DNA of 64,000 nt, taken from assembly GCF_016862515.1 (NCBI RefSeq), contig NZ_BONC01000012.1, positions 62,001 to 126,000 of the forward strand, in the 5' to 3' direction. Below are positions 42,548 to 51,768 of this stretch, piece after piece. Source of the DNA: Asanoa iriomotensis. Its GTDB lineage: Bacteria; Actinomycetota; Actinomycetes; Mycobacteriales; Micromonosporaceae. Numbering within the stretch: position 1 is the stretch's first letter; the number at the start of each line of letters is the position of its first letter. The notes below the pieces were generated by a model that had not been told where the DNA came from, made no database searches, and worked only from the letters and a program-made list of their open reading frames with translations. Made by a program: the position numbers and the translations under genes.

Positions 42548-44062
42548 TCATGGTGTGCGGCCGGCGAACTTGTCCGCGACGACGGCGCGCGTGACCCGGG
42601 CGTCCACGAGCGACGGCCCGTCGGTCGCGCGGAGATAGGCCAGTCGGTCGAGGTCCGCGGACGTGCGCAGACTGATCCCGGGGATGCCCAGCGCCGCCGC
42701 GACGGCGGCGAAGTCGGTCTCCGGGAACAGCGCCAGATCCTCGGGCAGGCCGTGCCGGCGCAGGTGGTGGATCTCGGCGCCGTAGGCGCGGTCGTTGAGG
42801 ACCAGCACCGTCAGCCGGGGGCGCAGCCGGGCCAGTGTCTCCAGCTCGCCCAGCGCCATCAGCGCCCCGCCGTCGCCGACCACGACCAGGGTCGGTGCGT
42901 CCCTTCCGCGCGCGGCACCGATCCCGGTGGCGAGCGCGAGTCCGACGGAGCCGAAGCCGAGCGCCGGCAGAAACCGTCCGGGATGGACGGTCAGTTGCTG
43001 GGTGGGAAACGTTGTGAAATGGCCGACGTCGACGACCACCTGCCGATCCGGTGGCAGCGCCACGTCGACCGCGCGCAGCACCGTGCGAGGGTCGAGGCCG
43101 TCGTCGTCGCTCTCGTCGGCGAAGTCGCGCGCCGCCGCCACTCGTGCGGCGATCTCAGGGGTACGGCGGCCGCGGCGTCGCGCCGCGACAGGAGAGACAG
43201 CGTCGCAGCGGATGACGGTGGCACCGGCCAGCAACTCGCCCTTGTCGGTCGTGTAGCCGTTGAGGCTGGCCCCGGCGGCGAGGACCACGTCGGACTCCCG
43301 GATCAGCTCGCGGGCCGTCGCGGTGGCGTAGCCGCCGCACACACCGAGGTCGTACGGGTCACCGTGGAAGAGCCCTTTGGCGGGCAGTGTGGTGGCCAGC
43401 AGCGCGCCCGTGCGGCGGCCCAGGTCCCGCAGTGCCGGGCCCGCGCCCGTCCAGAGGGCGCCCCGCCCGGCGAGGATCAACGGCCGTTCGGCGTCGGCGA
43501 GGGCACGACATGCCTCGTCGGCGGGCGGCGGGCGGTCTTCCTCCGGCAGCCTCGCCGGCTCCTGCGCCCCGGCAGGATCCGCGAGCAGGTCCGAGCGGAT
43601 GTTGACGACCATCGGCCGGCGTTCGCGGACCGCCCGCCCGAGCCCCTCGGCGACCGCCGCCGCCAGCCGGCCGGGCCGGTCGACGTCGATCAGGCCGGCG
43701 CCCGTCCACGCCACCATGGCCGCGTGGTCCGCCCGCTGGGCCATCCACGCGGGCTCGCCGCGGATGTCGCCGACCAACAGCACCACCGGTGCCCGGTCCC
43801 GCACCGCCGAGGTGAGCCCGGTCAGCGCGTTGCTCAACCCGGGCCCGTGCGTGACCGTGCACGCGGCCGGCCGGCCTGACGACCACGCGTACCCGGCCGC
43901 CAGGCTGATCGCACCGGTCTCGTGCCGCGCGCCGACGAAGCGCACCCCGTGCCCGCGCAGCACTCCCGCCAGCGCGAGGTTCGTGTTGCCCAGCAGGCCG
44001 AACAGTGTGTCGACACCGTGTGCCCGCAGCGCGTCGGCGACCACCTCGTGTCCGGCGGTCAC
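42548..44062 (-). CDS. Thiamine pyrophosphate-dependent enzyme (acetolactate synthase/benzoylformate decarboxylase type)
   Basis: 504-aa TPP enzyme. The catalytic Glu is in G-A-R-H-E-T-G near 47; the central domain spans ~185-315; the TPP/Mg motif V-V-G-D-G-G near 391 is followed by L-V-L-N-D-R about 27 residues later. GTG at 44062 overlaps the enoyl-CoA hydratase stop (GTGA). It probably decarboxylates a 2-oxo acid or ligates acyl groups; it is too diverged for a named substrate. Last gene of the second operon. Confidence 0.87.
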   Translation of the reverse strand: MTAGHEVVADALRAHGVDTLFGLLGNTNLALAGVLRGHGVRFVGARHETGAISLAAGYAWSSGRPAACTVTHGPGLSNALTGLTSAVRDRAPVVLLVGDIRGEPAWMAQRADHAAMVAWTGAGLIDVDRPGRLAAAVAEGLGRAVRERRPMVVNIRSDLLADPAGAQEPARLPEEDRPPPADEACRALADAERPLILAGRGALWTGAGPALRDLGRRTGALLATTLPAKGLFHGDPYDLGVCGGYATATARELIRESDVVLAAGASLNGYTTDKGELLAGATVIRCDAVSPVAARRRGRRTPEIAARVAAARDFADESDDDGLDPRTVLRAVDVALPPDRQVVVDVGHFTTFPTQQLTVHPGRFLPALGFGSVGLALATGIGAARGRDAPTLVVVGDGGALMALGELETLARLRPRLTVLVLNDRAYGAEIHHLRRHGLPEDLALFPETDFAAVAAALGIPGISLRTSADLDRLAYLRATDGPSLVDARVTRAVVADKFAGRTP

Positions 44063-44796
44063 GAGCCGGCCGCCAGCCACGCGCGGTGCATCCGGTTGGC
44101 CATGCCGCCGAACCGCCGCACCTCGGCCATCCGCGCTGTGTCCTGGGCCATCCGCAGCGCCAGCTTCGCGTACCGGGCCATGTCGGGTGGCTTCCTGGCG
44201 ATGTCGCGGGCGATGTCGAGCGCCACCGCGGTCCCCTCCCCCGCCGGGGCCAGGCGGGCGGCGAGCCCGATGGCGGCGGCCTCCTCGCCGTAGACCCGCC
44301 GTCCGGTGAGGATGATGTCGGCCGCGCGTTGCAGGCCGGCCATCCGCGGCACCCACCAGGCCATCGCGGTCGGTGCGAGGCCGAGCGCGAGGTGTGCCTC
44401 GGCGAAGTAGCCGCCGGGCTCGACGACGCAGACGTCGCAGCCGAGCGCGAGACCCATGCCGAGGCCGACGGCGGGCCCGTCGACGACCGCGACCGTCGCG
44501 ATCTCGCACGCGTCCAGCAGTTCGGCCTCGCGGCCCATCACCTCCGGCCAGCGCCAGCGGGCATCGGTGCTCCGCCTTGCCTCGACCACGCTGATGTCGG
44601 CGCCGGCACAGAACGCGCCGCCGGCGCCGCGGACTATCAGGGCCGCCGCGTCGGGGCGGGCGTTGACCGTCTCCACGACGGTGGCCAGCCCGCGCATCAT
44701 CTCCTCGGTGAGCGCGTTGCGGCGCTCGGCGCGGTCGATCAGCAGGTCGAAGATGCCGGGTTCGGGTTCGGTCAGCACAAGGCCGGGCACGGTCAT
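44059..44796 (-). CDS. Enoyl-CoA hydratase/isomerase family protein (first of three)
   Basis: 245-aa crotonase-fold protein with the oxyanion-hole segments G-A-F-C-A-G-A-D near 62 and G-P-A-V-G-L-G-M near 106. The usual catalytic Glu positions near 115-140 hold C-D-V-C-V-V-E and F-A-E-A-H. ATG at 44796 overlaps the MFS stop (ATGA). Acts on a CoA thioester in the pathway; hydration, isomerisation or C-C cleavage are all possible. Confidence 0.86.
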   Translation of the reverse strand: MTVPGLVLTEPEPGIFDLLIDRAERRNALTEEMMRGLATVVETVNARPDAAALIVRGAGGAFCAGADISVVEARRSTDARWRWPEVMGREAELLDACEIATVAVVDGPAVGLGMGLALGCDVCVVEPGGYFAEAHLALGLAPTAMAWWVPRMAGLQRAADIILTGRRVYGEEAAAIGLAARLAPAGEGTAVALDIARDIARKPPDMARYAKLALRMAQDTARMAEVRRFGGMANRMHRAWLAAGS

Positions 44797-45974
44797 GGTG
44801 TCTCCAGCGGTCGACGCAGGGTCAGGAGGACGGCGCCGGCGGCGCAGACCGCGAGCACGCCGAGCAGCAGCCAGAGCGGCCGGTAGCCGGCCAGGCCGAT
44901 CAGCAGGCCCGCCACCACCGGGCCGGTGGCGGAGCCGATGGCCAGGCCGGTGCGCATCACGCCGGTGGCGTAGCCGGGCGCCTCGGGGACCAGCCGCACC
45001 GCACCCAGGTGGATCAGGCCCTGCCAGGCCCAGCCGAGCCCGTACGCGAGCACCGCACCGACGGGCAATAGCCAGGAGGCGCCGCTGAGCAGCACGAAGT
45101 AGCCGACCGAACCGCCGAGCAGCAGCAGCCCGCCCTGGGCGAACGGCTCGACGGTGCGGTGGTCGGCGACCCAGCCCATCCAGACGCGCATGGTCACGTT
45201 GACCACGCTCGCCACCGCGACCGTGAGGCCGGCGGCGGGCGGTGACATGCCGCGGTCGACGGCGTAGAGGACGAAGAAGGCGCCGAGCGAGCTGGTCGTG
45301 AAGGTGGCGACGGCGAACGCCGCGGCCAGCGTGCGCAACCGGCGGGCCCGGGCCGGTGACACGGGCTCGTCGCCGCGGGTCGCCGGCAAGTCGCTGGCGG
45401 CGGCGCCGCCGTAGTGCCGCCACCGGGTGAGTGCCACGGCGATCAGCGGGAACGTGGCGGCGAACAGGAACGCCCAGCGCCAGCCGGCGTGTTCGGCGAT
45501 CAGCGGTGCGGACAGGCCGGCGAGCAGCGTCGCGGTCGGGACGGCGGCCTGCTTGACCCCGAATGCGACGCCCTGCCGGTGTGGGGTGACCGAGTCGACG
45601 ATCGCGAGGTTGGTGGTGCCGACGCCGAGCGACTGCACGACCGCGAGGGCGACCATCGCGAGCACGAGCACGGCGGTGTTGCGCAGCAGCCCGGCCAGCA
45701 CGGCGATCGGCACCAGGGTGCCGAACGCGGCGATGAACAGCCCGCGTTGCCAGCTCTGGCGGTCGGCGACCCGGCCGAGCCAGACGGCGGTCGCGCCGGA
45801 GACGGCGTAGAACGTGCCGATCGCGATGCCCAGGCCGCGCTCGGACAGGCCGATGTCGCGTTCGAGGTAGGGCGCGAGCGTGGCGACCAGGAACGCCGGC
45901 AGGGTGACCGCGATCTGCAGCGCGACCACGGCGCCGACGGCCGAGGCGGAGCCGCCGCGGGCGACGGTGGCCAC
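44793..45974 (-). CDS. MFS transporter
   Basis: 393-aa permease with 12 predicted helices and the MFS loop 2-3 signature G-R-V-A-D-R-Q-S-W near 67-75. GTG at 45974 lies 6 nt after the acyl-CoA dehydrogenase stop. Its place in the operon suggests import of the substrate or a pathway analogue, complementing the TctABC system. Confidence 0.88.
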   Translation of the reverse strand: MATVARGGSASAVGAVVALQIAVTLPAFLVATLAPYLERDIGLSERGLGIAIGTFYAVSGATAVWLGRVADRQSWQRGLFIAAFGTLVPIAVLAGLLRNTAVLVLAMVALAVVQSLGVGTTNLAIVDSVTPHRQGVAFGVKQAAVPTATLLAGLSAPLIAEHAGWRWAFLFAATFPLIAVALTRWRHYGGAAASDLPATRGDEPVSPARARRLRTLAAAFAVATFTTSSLGAFFVLYAVDRGMSPPAAGLTVAVASVVNVTMRVWMGWVADHRTVEPFAQGGLLLLGGSVGYFVLLSGASWLLPVGAVLAYGLGWAWQGLIHLGAVRLVPEAPGYATGVMRTGLAIGSATGPVVAGLLIGLAGYRPLWLLLGVLAVCAAGAVLLTLRRPLETP

Positions 45975-45980
45975 GGTGTC

Positions 45981-47156
45981 TCAGCCGCGCCGCGGCAGCA
46001 GGCCGCGGGCGATGATCAGCTTCTGCACCTCCGTGGCGCCCTCGACGACCCGGTTGACGCGCAGCGCGCGCAGCCAGTGTTCGAGCGGCATCTCCTGGCA
46101 CAGGCCGATCCCGCCGTGGATCTGCATGGCCCGGTCGACGACGGTGTACGCGGTCTCGGTGGCGACCATCTTCGCGGTGGAGGTCTTCACGGCCGCACCG
46201 GCGCCGCCGGCCTCCACGGTGGCCGCGGCGTCACGGACGATCAGCCGGGCGGCGTAGAGCTCGACGGCGCAGTCGGCCAGCATCCACTGGATGCCCTGCC
46301 GGTCGGCCAACGGTTTGCCGAACGTCGACCGCTGCCCGGCGTAGGCCAGCGACATCTCCAGCGCGAGCTGGGCGACGCCGATCGATCGGGCGGCCAGCGA
46401 CAACCTGCCGCGGGCCAGCCACCGCTTGGCCAGCTCGAAGCCTCGGCCGGGTTCGCCGAGCAGGTTCGCGTCGGGCACCTCGACGCCGTCGAGGGCCACC
46501 TCGTAGGTGTGGTGGTCCCGGATGACGGCGACCTTGCGGTAGGTCAGCCCGGCCGAGTTGCGCGGGACGATGAACGCGCTGATGCCGCCGCCCTTGTCGG
46601 CGGTGGTGCCGGTGCGGGCCAGCACGACGCCGTGTTCGGCCTCGCCGACCCGGCTGATGAACTGCTTGCGGCCGGTGATCCGCCAGCCGTTCGGGGTTTT
46701 CTCGGCCCGGGTCTGGATCGCCCGGGCCGGGTCGGAGCCGCCGGAGGGTTCGGTGATGCCGACGAACCACTGCCGGCCCTCCTCGACGGTCGGCACGAGG
46801 TACGTGGCGCGTTGCTCGTCGTCGGCCTCGAGCAGGAAGACGGGCGGGTCGTAGCCGAAGGCGCCGTCGCCGGGGTCGGGCAGCGAGTAGGTGTGCCGGA
46901 CGGCCTGTTCGAGCACGGCGACCATCTGGGTCGGTGTCAGGCCGGCGCCGCCGTACTGCGCCGGGGTGGCGAAGCACCACAGGCCGTTCGCCTTGGCCTT
47001 CTTCTGGAGGTCGGCGCGGATGTCGGCCGGGATGCCGGTCGCTCCCCCGGCGCGCAGCGCGTCCTCGACGGGTGCGATCTCCCGTTCGACGAACGCCCGG
47101 GTGGTCTCCTCGAACGGGCGCAGGTCCTCGCCGCCCGCGATCTCGAACGGGTTCAC
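45981..47156 (-). CDS. Acyl-CoA dehydrogenase
   Basis: 391-aa FAD flavoprotein. F-V-G-I-T-E-P-S-G-G-S-D near 135 (flavin/substrate loop), R-S-T-F-G-K-P-L near 278, and the C-terminal M-Q-I-H-G-G-I-G and V-V-E-G-A-T-E-V, where the catalytic Glu is expected. GTG at 47156 overlaps the previous stop (GTGA). It introduces a double bond into an acyl-CoA, feeding the enoyl-CoA hydratases of the same operon. Confidence 0.9.
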   Translation of the reverse strand: MNPFEIAGGEDLRPFEETTRAFVEREIAPVEDALRAGGATGIPADIRADLQKKAKANGLWCFATPAQYGGAGLTPTQMVAVLEQAVRHTYSLPDPGDGAFGYDPPVFLLEADDEQRATYLVPTVEEGRQWFVGITEPSGGSDPARAIQTRAEKTPNGWRITGRKQFISRVGEAEHGVVLARTGTTADKGGGISAFIVPRNSAGLTYRKVAVIRDHHTYEVALDGVEVPDANLLGEPGRGFELAKRWLARGRLSLAARSIGVAQLALEMSLAYAGQRSTFGKPLADRQGIQWMLADCAVELYAARLIVRDAAATVEAGGAGAAVKTSTAKMVATETAYTVVDRAMQIHGGIGLCQEMPLEHWLRALRVNRVVEGATEVQKLIIARGLLPRRG

Positions 47157-47920
47157 GAGCGCCCCTTTCTCCGCGCGCGCAGCGCCTGCGTCGCCGCGAG
47201 GTGTTCGGGTGTCTCCTGCAGCAGCCCGAAGGACGCCCAGGCGAGGTCGAGGCTGTCCATGACGTCCATCGCGTACGCGCGTTGCACGAGGCGTTTCGTG
47301 GCGCGCACGGCCGGGGACGACTTGCCGGCCAGCAGTGCCGCGAACGCGGCCGCTTCGTCGTCGAAGGCGGGGGTGACCGTTCTGAACAGGCCCAGGTCCG
47401 CTGCGCGCTGCGCGGTGACTTTCTCGCCGGTGAGCAGGATCTCCAGCGCCAGGGACGGGCCGAGCAGGTGGGTGAGCAGCCAGGCGCCGCCGAAACCGGG
47501 TGTCAGGCCGAGGTCGACGAAGCCCAGCCGCAGGTAGGCGCTCGGGTGTGCGATCCGGAAGTCGCACCACAGGGCCAGGTCGACGCCGGCGCCGACCGCC
47601 GGGCCGTTGAGCGCGGCGATGACGGGCTTGTCGAGGGCCGCGAACCGGCGGGCGAGCCGGCCGACGCCGCCGGCCAGGTAGTCGCGCTTCTCCCACGGGC
47701 CCGGCCGGTCCTCGCCCATCCGGTTGGTGTCGCCGCCCGCGCAGAACACGTCGCCGACCGCCGTGAGCACGACGACCCGGACGGCCGGGTCGGTCGCCGC
47801 GGTCTCGAGGGCGTCGGCGAGGCCGGCGAGGATCTCGGCCGACAGCGCGTTCTTCTTGGCGGGATGGTCGATCCGGATCAAACGTACGCCAGGCGAAAGG
47901 GATACTGATTCGACGTTCAC
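47153..47920 (-). CDS. Enoyl-CoA hydratase/isomerase family protein (second of three)
   Basis: 255-aa crotonase-fold protein: K-K-N-A-L-S near 22, D-V-F-C-A-G-G-D near 58, G-P-A-V-G-A-G-V-D near 105 and G-F-V-D-L-G-L-T-P near 132. GTG at 47920 overlaps the synthetase stop (GTGA), as does its own stop with the next gene. It acts on the unsaturated acyl-CoA. Confidence 0.88.
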   Translation of the reverse strand: MNVESVSLSPGVRLIRIDHPAKKNALSAEILAGLADALETAATDPAVRVVVLTAVGDVFCAGGDTNRMGEDRPGPWEKRDYLAGGVGRLARRFAALDKPVIAALNGPAVGAGVDLALWCDFRIAHPSAYLRLGFVDLGLTPGFGGAWLLTHLLGPSLALEILLTGEKVTAQRAADLGLFRTVTPAFDDEAAAFAALLAGKSSPAVRATKRLVQRAYAMDVMDSLDLAWASFGLLQETPEHLAATQALRARRKGRS

Positions 47921-49953
47921 ATGATTTCCCTCTCGATCAGTGCGTCGGCGACGACCGCGCGGCCGTCGGCCGTGAGGAAGACCGGGTTGGTCTCGGCGGT
48001 CGGTGCGTCCAGCGCGGTCATGGTTTCCACGAGGCGCGCGACGGCGGTGGCGTGTTCTTCGGTGGCCGGGCGCGGCAGCGCCGCGTGGATGTCTGCTGTG
48101 GACACCGGCGCCCAGTGCCAGCGGACCGCGCCGGCGTGCTCGACGTCGCCGCCTCCGGGGCCGATGCCGACCAGCGTGCCGAGCGTTGGATGGCGGACCA
48201 CGCCGACGAAGACCTCGATGCCGGTGAGCTGTCGCTCGACGAGGACCACGTGCCCGCCGGGCGCTACGGCGTGGCCGAGGGCGTCGAGGTCGGCGTAGGC
48301 GGCGCGGACCGCGTCGGCGGTCCAGACGTTGAGCCGCACACCGCCGTGTGCGGCCTTGTGCGGCAGGCTCGGGCTGACGAGCTTGACGACGACGGGGTAG
48401 CCGAGTCGTTCGGCGCTGCCGACCGCGGCGTCCGCGTCGGTGGGGACGTCGCCAGGTGCGATGGTGGCGCCGCCGGCTTGCAGCAGCCGCTTGCCGGCGA
48501 CCTCGTCGAGCAGGGTCACCTCGCCCGGCGTCGTCCCGGCACGGCGCCCGGCGGGTGTGCGGGTGGCGAAGGCGGCGCGGCGGACCGCGGAGTCCGCGGC
48601 GGCGCGCAGGGCCGCGGTCAGCTCGACCGGCTCGGTGAAGACGCTCACGCCCGTCGCGCGCAGGGCGGCGGCGGCATCGGGGGTCAGCACACCCAGACCG
48701 GCGAGGGCCTTCCCGGGCCGCTGCGCGGCGGTGTCGGCCAGCGTGGTCAGCGTGCGGTCCCCGGCGCCGGCGAGGCCGTGCGCGATGAACACGGCGAGCA
48801 CGTCGAGCTCACCGGAGTCGACGCAGTCGGTGAGGATCCGCGGCAGCGCGTCGGGGTCGTTGATGACCTGCGCCGTGGTGTCGACGGGGTTGGCGGGGTG
48901 GGCGAAGGGGGCGTACGCGCGGATGCGCTCCTGAACTTCGGTCGAAAGCCTGGGCATGGCGATGCCGTGGCGCTCGGCGGCGTCGGCCATCAGCACGCCG
49001 ATGCCGCCGGAGGTCGACACGAGCCCGAGCCGGGGCGCGGGCGGCAGTGTCGGGTGGTCGAGGGCGACCTGCAGGACGTTGACGAGACCGGCGATCGAGG
49101 TGGCTGCGTACGCTCCGGCGCTCTCGACGAGGTCGCCGAGCAGGTCGGCCTCGGCGCCGATGAGTGCCGCGGTGTGTGCCTGGCTGGCGATCCGGCCGAT
49201 TTCCGAGGTGCCGGCCTGGAGCACGGCGGTGGCTATGCCGGCGCGGGCCAGGGTCAGCAGCGTGTCGTGCAGGTCGTCGAGGTCGCGCAGCGACTCGAAG
49301 CTGAGCGCGAGCGCGCGCACGCCGCCGCGCTCGGCGAGGGCGCGGGCGATCTCGAGGACGGTCAGGTCGGCCTCGTTGCCGGTGTGCAGCCAGTGCCGCA
49401 CGCCGACGCCGAGCTGGCGGCACCAGTTGATCAGGTAGGTGCCGATGGCGGCGCTCTGCGTGACGATCGCGAGGTCGCCGGGCACGGGTCGGGCCGAGTC
49501 GATGACCGGGGTGAAGGCGAAGTAGGCGCCGGAGGCGACGTTCATGAACCCGTTGCTGTTGGGTCCGAGCAGCCGCATCCCGTGCGCGGCGGCGATGTCG
49601 GCGAGGCGGCGCTGCAGGGCGTGGCCCGCTTCGCCGGTCTCGGCGAAGCCGGCGGCGACGACGGAGACGTTGCGGGCGCCGAGCCGGCCGGCCTGCTCGA
49701 CGGCGTCCGCGACCCGGTCACGGGGCAGGGCGACGACCACCCAGTCCGGTGTCTCGTCGAGGTCGGCGAGGCTCTTGCGGACAGGCAGGCCGAACAGCTC
49801 GTCGCGGTGCGGGTTGACCGGGATCACCCGGCCGGCGAAGCCGGACTCGACCGAGTAGCGGATCAGCCGGCCGCCGATGCGGCGCGGGTCGGCACTGGCG
49901 CCGACGACGGCGACGACGCGGGGGTCGAAGAGGCTGTCCCAGTCGGTCGTCAT
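47917..49953 (-). CDS. Acyl-CoA synthetase (NDP-forming), fused alpha-beta
   Basis: 678-aa ADP-forming CoA ligase. CoA-binding domain ~1-130 (V-A-V-V-G-A-S-A-D-P near 14), succinyl-CoA-ligase-like domains ~150-440 with the phosphorylated His in S-Q-A-H-T-A-A-L near 257, and an ATP-grasp domain ~470-678 (V-V-K-L-V-S-P near 525, P-H-K-A-A-H-G-G near 535, A-E-T-N-P-V near 650). It activates the organic acid to a CoA thioester. ATG at 49953 overlaps the previous stop (ATGA). Confidence 0.92.
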   Translation of the reverse strand: MTTDWDSLFDPRVVAVVGASADPRRIGGRLIRYSVESGFAGRVIPVNPHRDELFGLPVRKSLADLDETPDWVVVALPRDRVADAVEQAGRLGARNVSVVAAGFAETGEAGHALQRRLADIAAAHGMRLLGPNSNGFMNVASGAYFAFTPVIDSARPVPGDLAIVTQSAAIGTYLINWCRQLGVGVRHWLHTGNEADLTVLEIARALAERGGVRALALSFESLRDLDDLHDTLLTLARAGIATAVLQAGTSEIGRIASQAHTAALIGAEADLLGDLVESAGAYAATSIAGLVNVLQVALDHPTLPPAPRLGLVSTSGGIGVLMADAAERHGIAMPRLSTEVQERIRAYAPFAHPANPVDTTAQVINDPDALPRILTDCVDSGELDVLAVFIAHGLAGAGDRTLTTLADTAAQRPGKALAGLGVLTPDAAAALRATGVSVFTEPVELTAALRAAADSAVRRAAFATRTPAGRRAGTTPGEVTLLDEVAGKRLLQAGGATIAPGDVPTDADAAVGSAERLGYPVVVKLVSPSLPHKAAHGGVRLNVWTADAVRAAYADLDALGHAVAPGGHVVLVERQLTGIEVFVGVVRHPTLGTLVGIGPGGGDVEHAGAVRWHWAPVSTADIHAALPRPATEEHATAVARLVETMTALDAPTAETNPVFLTADGRAVVADALIEREIM

Positions 49954-50687
49954 GCGGGGGCACCGAGCCGTTCGACGGCGCGGATCAGGCCGACCCGGGT
50001 CATGGTCGCGTCGTACGAGTCGGTCTGCGCGGCCCGCAGCAGGGCTTTGGTGTGGCGCAGCAGCCGGGCGTCGGCGGCCAGGAACGGGGCGATCGCTCTC
50101 TCGTGCGCGGCTTCGAGGTCGGCCACGGGGACCAGGTCGTCGACGAGGCCGAGCGCGGTCAGCTCGCCCGGCTCGACCGGGCGCGGCTCGGCGCAGAACC
50201 GCAGTGCCCGGCCGAGGGTGGTCAGCCGGGGCAGGTACCAGGCGGCGACGCTGGGCGCCATCCCGTTGCGCAGGTGGCCGTCGTAGAGCTTGACGCGGTC
50301 GGTGGCGATGCGCAGGTCGCACTGGAGGGCGAAGCCGAGCCCACCGCCGACGACGGCGCCGTCGAGCAGGGCGACGGTGGGCATCTCCAGGTCGCGGAAC
50401 ATGCCCGACTCGTGGCCGCCGGCGGCGGGGAGCGGTCGCCCGGAGTCGCGGGCACCGACCTCGGACAACTCGGCCCGGTCGCGGCCGGCGCAGAAGTTGC
50501 CGCCGGCGCCGGTCAGCGTGACGACCTTGACGCCCGGGTCGTCGTTGAGGGCCTGAGCGCAGTCGGCGAGCTCGCGCAGCATCGTGTCGTCGAAGGCGTT
50601 GAGCCGGTCCGGCCGGTCGAGGGTGATCCGGGCGGCGCCGCGCGGGTCGCGGTCGAGGCGGATCGTGGTGTAGGCCATCGGGTTCAC
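49950..50687 (-). CDS. Enoyl-CoA hydratase/isomerase family protein (third of three)
   Basis: 245-aa crotonase-fold protein: R-L-N-A-F-D near 29, G-N-F-C-A-G-R-D near 64, and G-A-V-V-G-G-G-L-G-F near 110. GTG at 50687 is chosen because it makes the GTGA overlap with the upstream FAH stop seen throughout this operon; ATG at 50678 is the alternative. Three crotonase paralogues in one operon suggest sequential CoA-thioester steps. Confidence 0.86.
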   Translation of the reverse strand: MNPMAYTTIRLDRDPRGAARITLDRPDRLNAFDDTMLRELADCAQALNDDPGVKVVTLTGAGGNFCAGRDRAELSEVGARDSGRPLPAAGGHESGMFRDLEMPTVALLDGAVVGGGLGFALQCDLRIATDRVKLYDGHLRNGMAPSVAAWYLPRLTTLGRALRFCAEPRPVEPGELTALGLVDDLVPVADLEAAHERAIAPFLAADARLLRHTKALLRAAQTDSYDATMTRVGLIRAVERLGAPA

Positions 50688-51619
50688 GCCCGGCCGGCGA
50701 CGAACGTGTTGCCGATCCGGCCAACCTCGGCGATCTCGATGTCGACGCGGTCGCCGTCGCGCAGCCAGCGCCGCGGTTTCATGCCGCCGCCGATGCCGGC
50801 GGGTGTGCCGGTGAGGATCACGTCGCCGGGTTCCAGGGTCATGATCGCCGAGAGGTACTCGACGAGGAACGGGACGTCGAAGAGCATCTCGCCGAGGGTG
50901 GCCGACTGCCGCTGCTCCCCGTTGACGTGCGTGGTCAACGACAGGTCGCCGAGGTCGCCGGGTTCGCGTGGCCGGGTGATGACCGGCCCCAGTGGACAGA
51001 ACCGGTCGAACGACTTGCCCTGCAACATCTCCTTGGTGCGGAACTGGTAGTCGCGGGCGGAGACGTCGTTGGCGACCGCGTAGCCGGCGATCGCGGCGCC
51101 GGCCTCCTCGCGGGTCGCGTACCGGGTGCGGCGGCCGACGACGACGGCGAGCTCGCCTTCGTAGTCGATGCGGTGCGAGGCGCGCGGGATCGGAACGTCG
51201 TCGTGCGGCCCGGTCAGGGTGTTGGCGAACTTCGCGAACAGCACGGGGTATTCGGGGACGGCGCGCTCGGCCTCGTCGGCGTGGGAGACGTAGTTGAGGC
51301 CGACGCCGATGATCTTCTCGGGCCGGCGCACCGGGGGCAGGAACGTGACGTCGGCCCGGTCGTGGTGCGGTGCCGCGGCCGCAGCGGCGGCGACGAGGTC
51401 GGGCCAGGCGTCGAGGGCGAGGAACAGCTCGAGCCGCCCGGGCGCGCGCAGCCAGTCGGCGGCGCTGGGGTCGTCGAGCTGGTCGCCGATCGCGGCGACC
51501 AGGTCGATGACGTGGTCGCCGACGACGACGCCGGCCCGGTCGTGGTGGGCGTCGCGCGGGCGGTAGGAGGCGAGTCCGACGCCGCGCGGCAGTGCTGCGC
51601 TTCCACCTTCTGAGGCCAT
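50684..51619 (-). CDS. Fumarylacetoacetate hydrolase family protein
   Basis: 311-aa FAH enzyme with G-V-G-L-N-Y near 105, metal Glu pair in Y-E-G-E-L-A near 154, A-N-D-V-S-A-R-D-Y near 186 and L-T-G-T-P-A-G-I-G near 264. ATG at 51619 has GGGAG 4 nt upstream. First gene of the second operon and more typical of the 5-oxopent-3-ene-tricarboxylate decarboxylase-like branch than the paralogue at 34758. Confidence 0.89.
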   Translation of the reverse strand: MASEGGSAALPRGVGLASYRPRDAHHDRAGVVVGDHVIDLVAAIGDQLDDPSAADWLRAPGRLELFLALDAWPDLVAAAAAAAPHHDRADVTFLPPVRRPEKIIGVGLNYVSHADEAERAVPEYPVLFAKFANTLTGPHDDVPIPRASHRIDYEGELAVVVGRRTRYATREEAGAAIAGYAVANDVSARDYQFRTKEMLQGKSFDRFCPLGPVITRPREPGDLGDLSLTTHVNGEQRQSATLGEMLFDVPFLVEYLSAIMTLEPGDVILTGTPAGIGGGMKPRRWLRDGDRVDIEIAEVGRIGNTFVAGRA

Positions 51620-51642
51620 CGAACTCCCTCCACGTGATCCGC

Positions 51643-51677
51643 TGCATGCATTGTATGCAGAGCATATGCCGCGTCAA
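51643..51677 (-). promoter_or_regulatory. Second operon promoter with operator over the -10
   Basis: On the minus strand TTGACG (51672-51677) and TACAAT (51650-51655) are separated by 16 nt. The + strand reads CTGCAT-GCATTGT-ATGCAG at 51642-51660, a perfect dyad covering the -10. It includes TTGTATGCAG (51651-51660), one base different from TTGTATACAG at the tctC promoter. Confidence 0.72.
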
Positions 51678-51768
51678 GCAGGGATTTCGACGGCGCGCGA
51701 ATTGCCCGTTACTTACCGTTCGCGTCGTTCGTTGCCCACGTCAGGCACCTCCGAACGGGGAAGAACAC

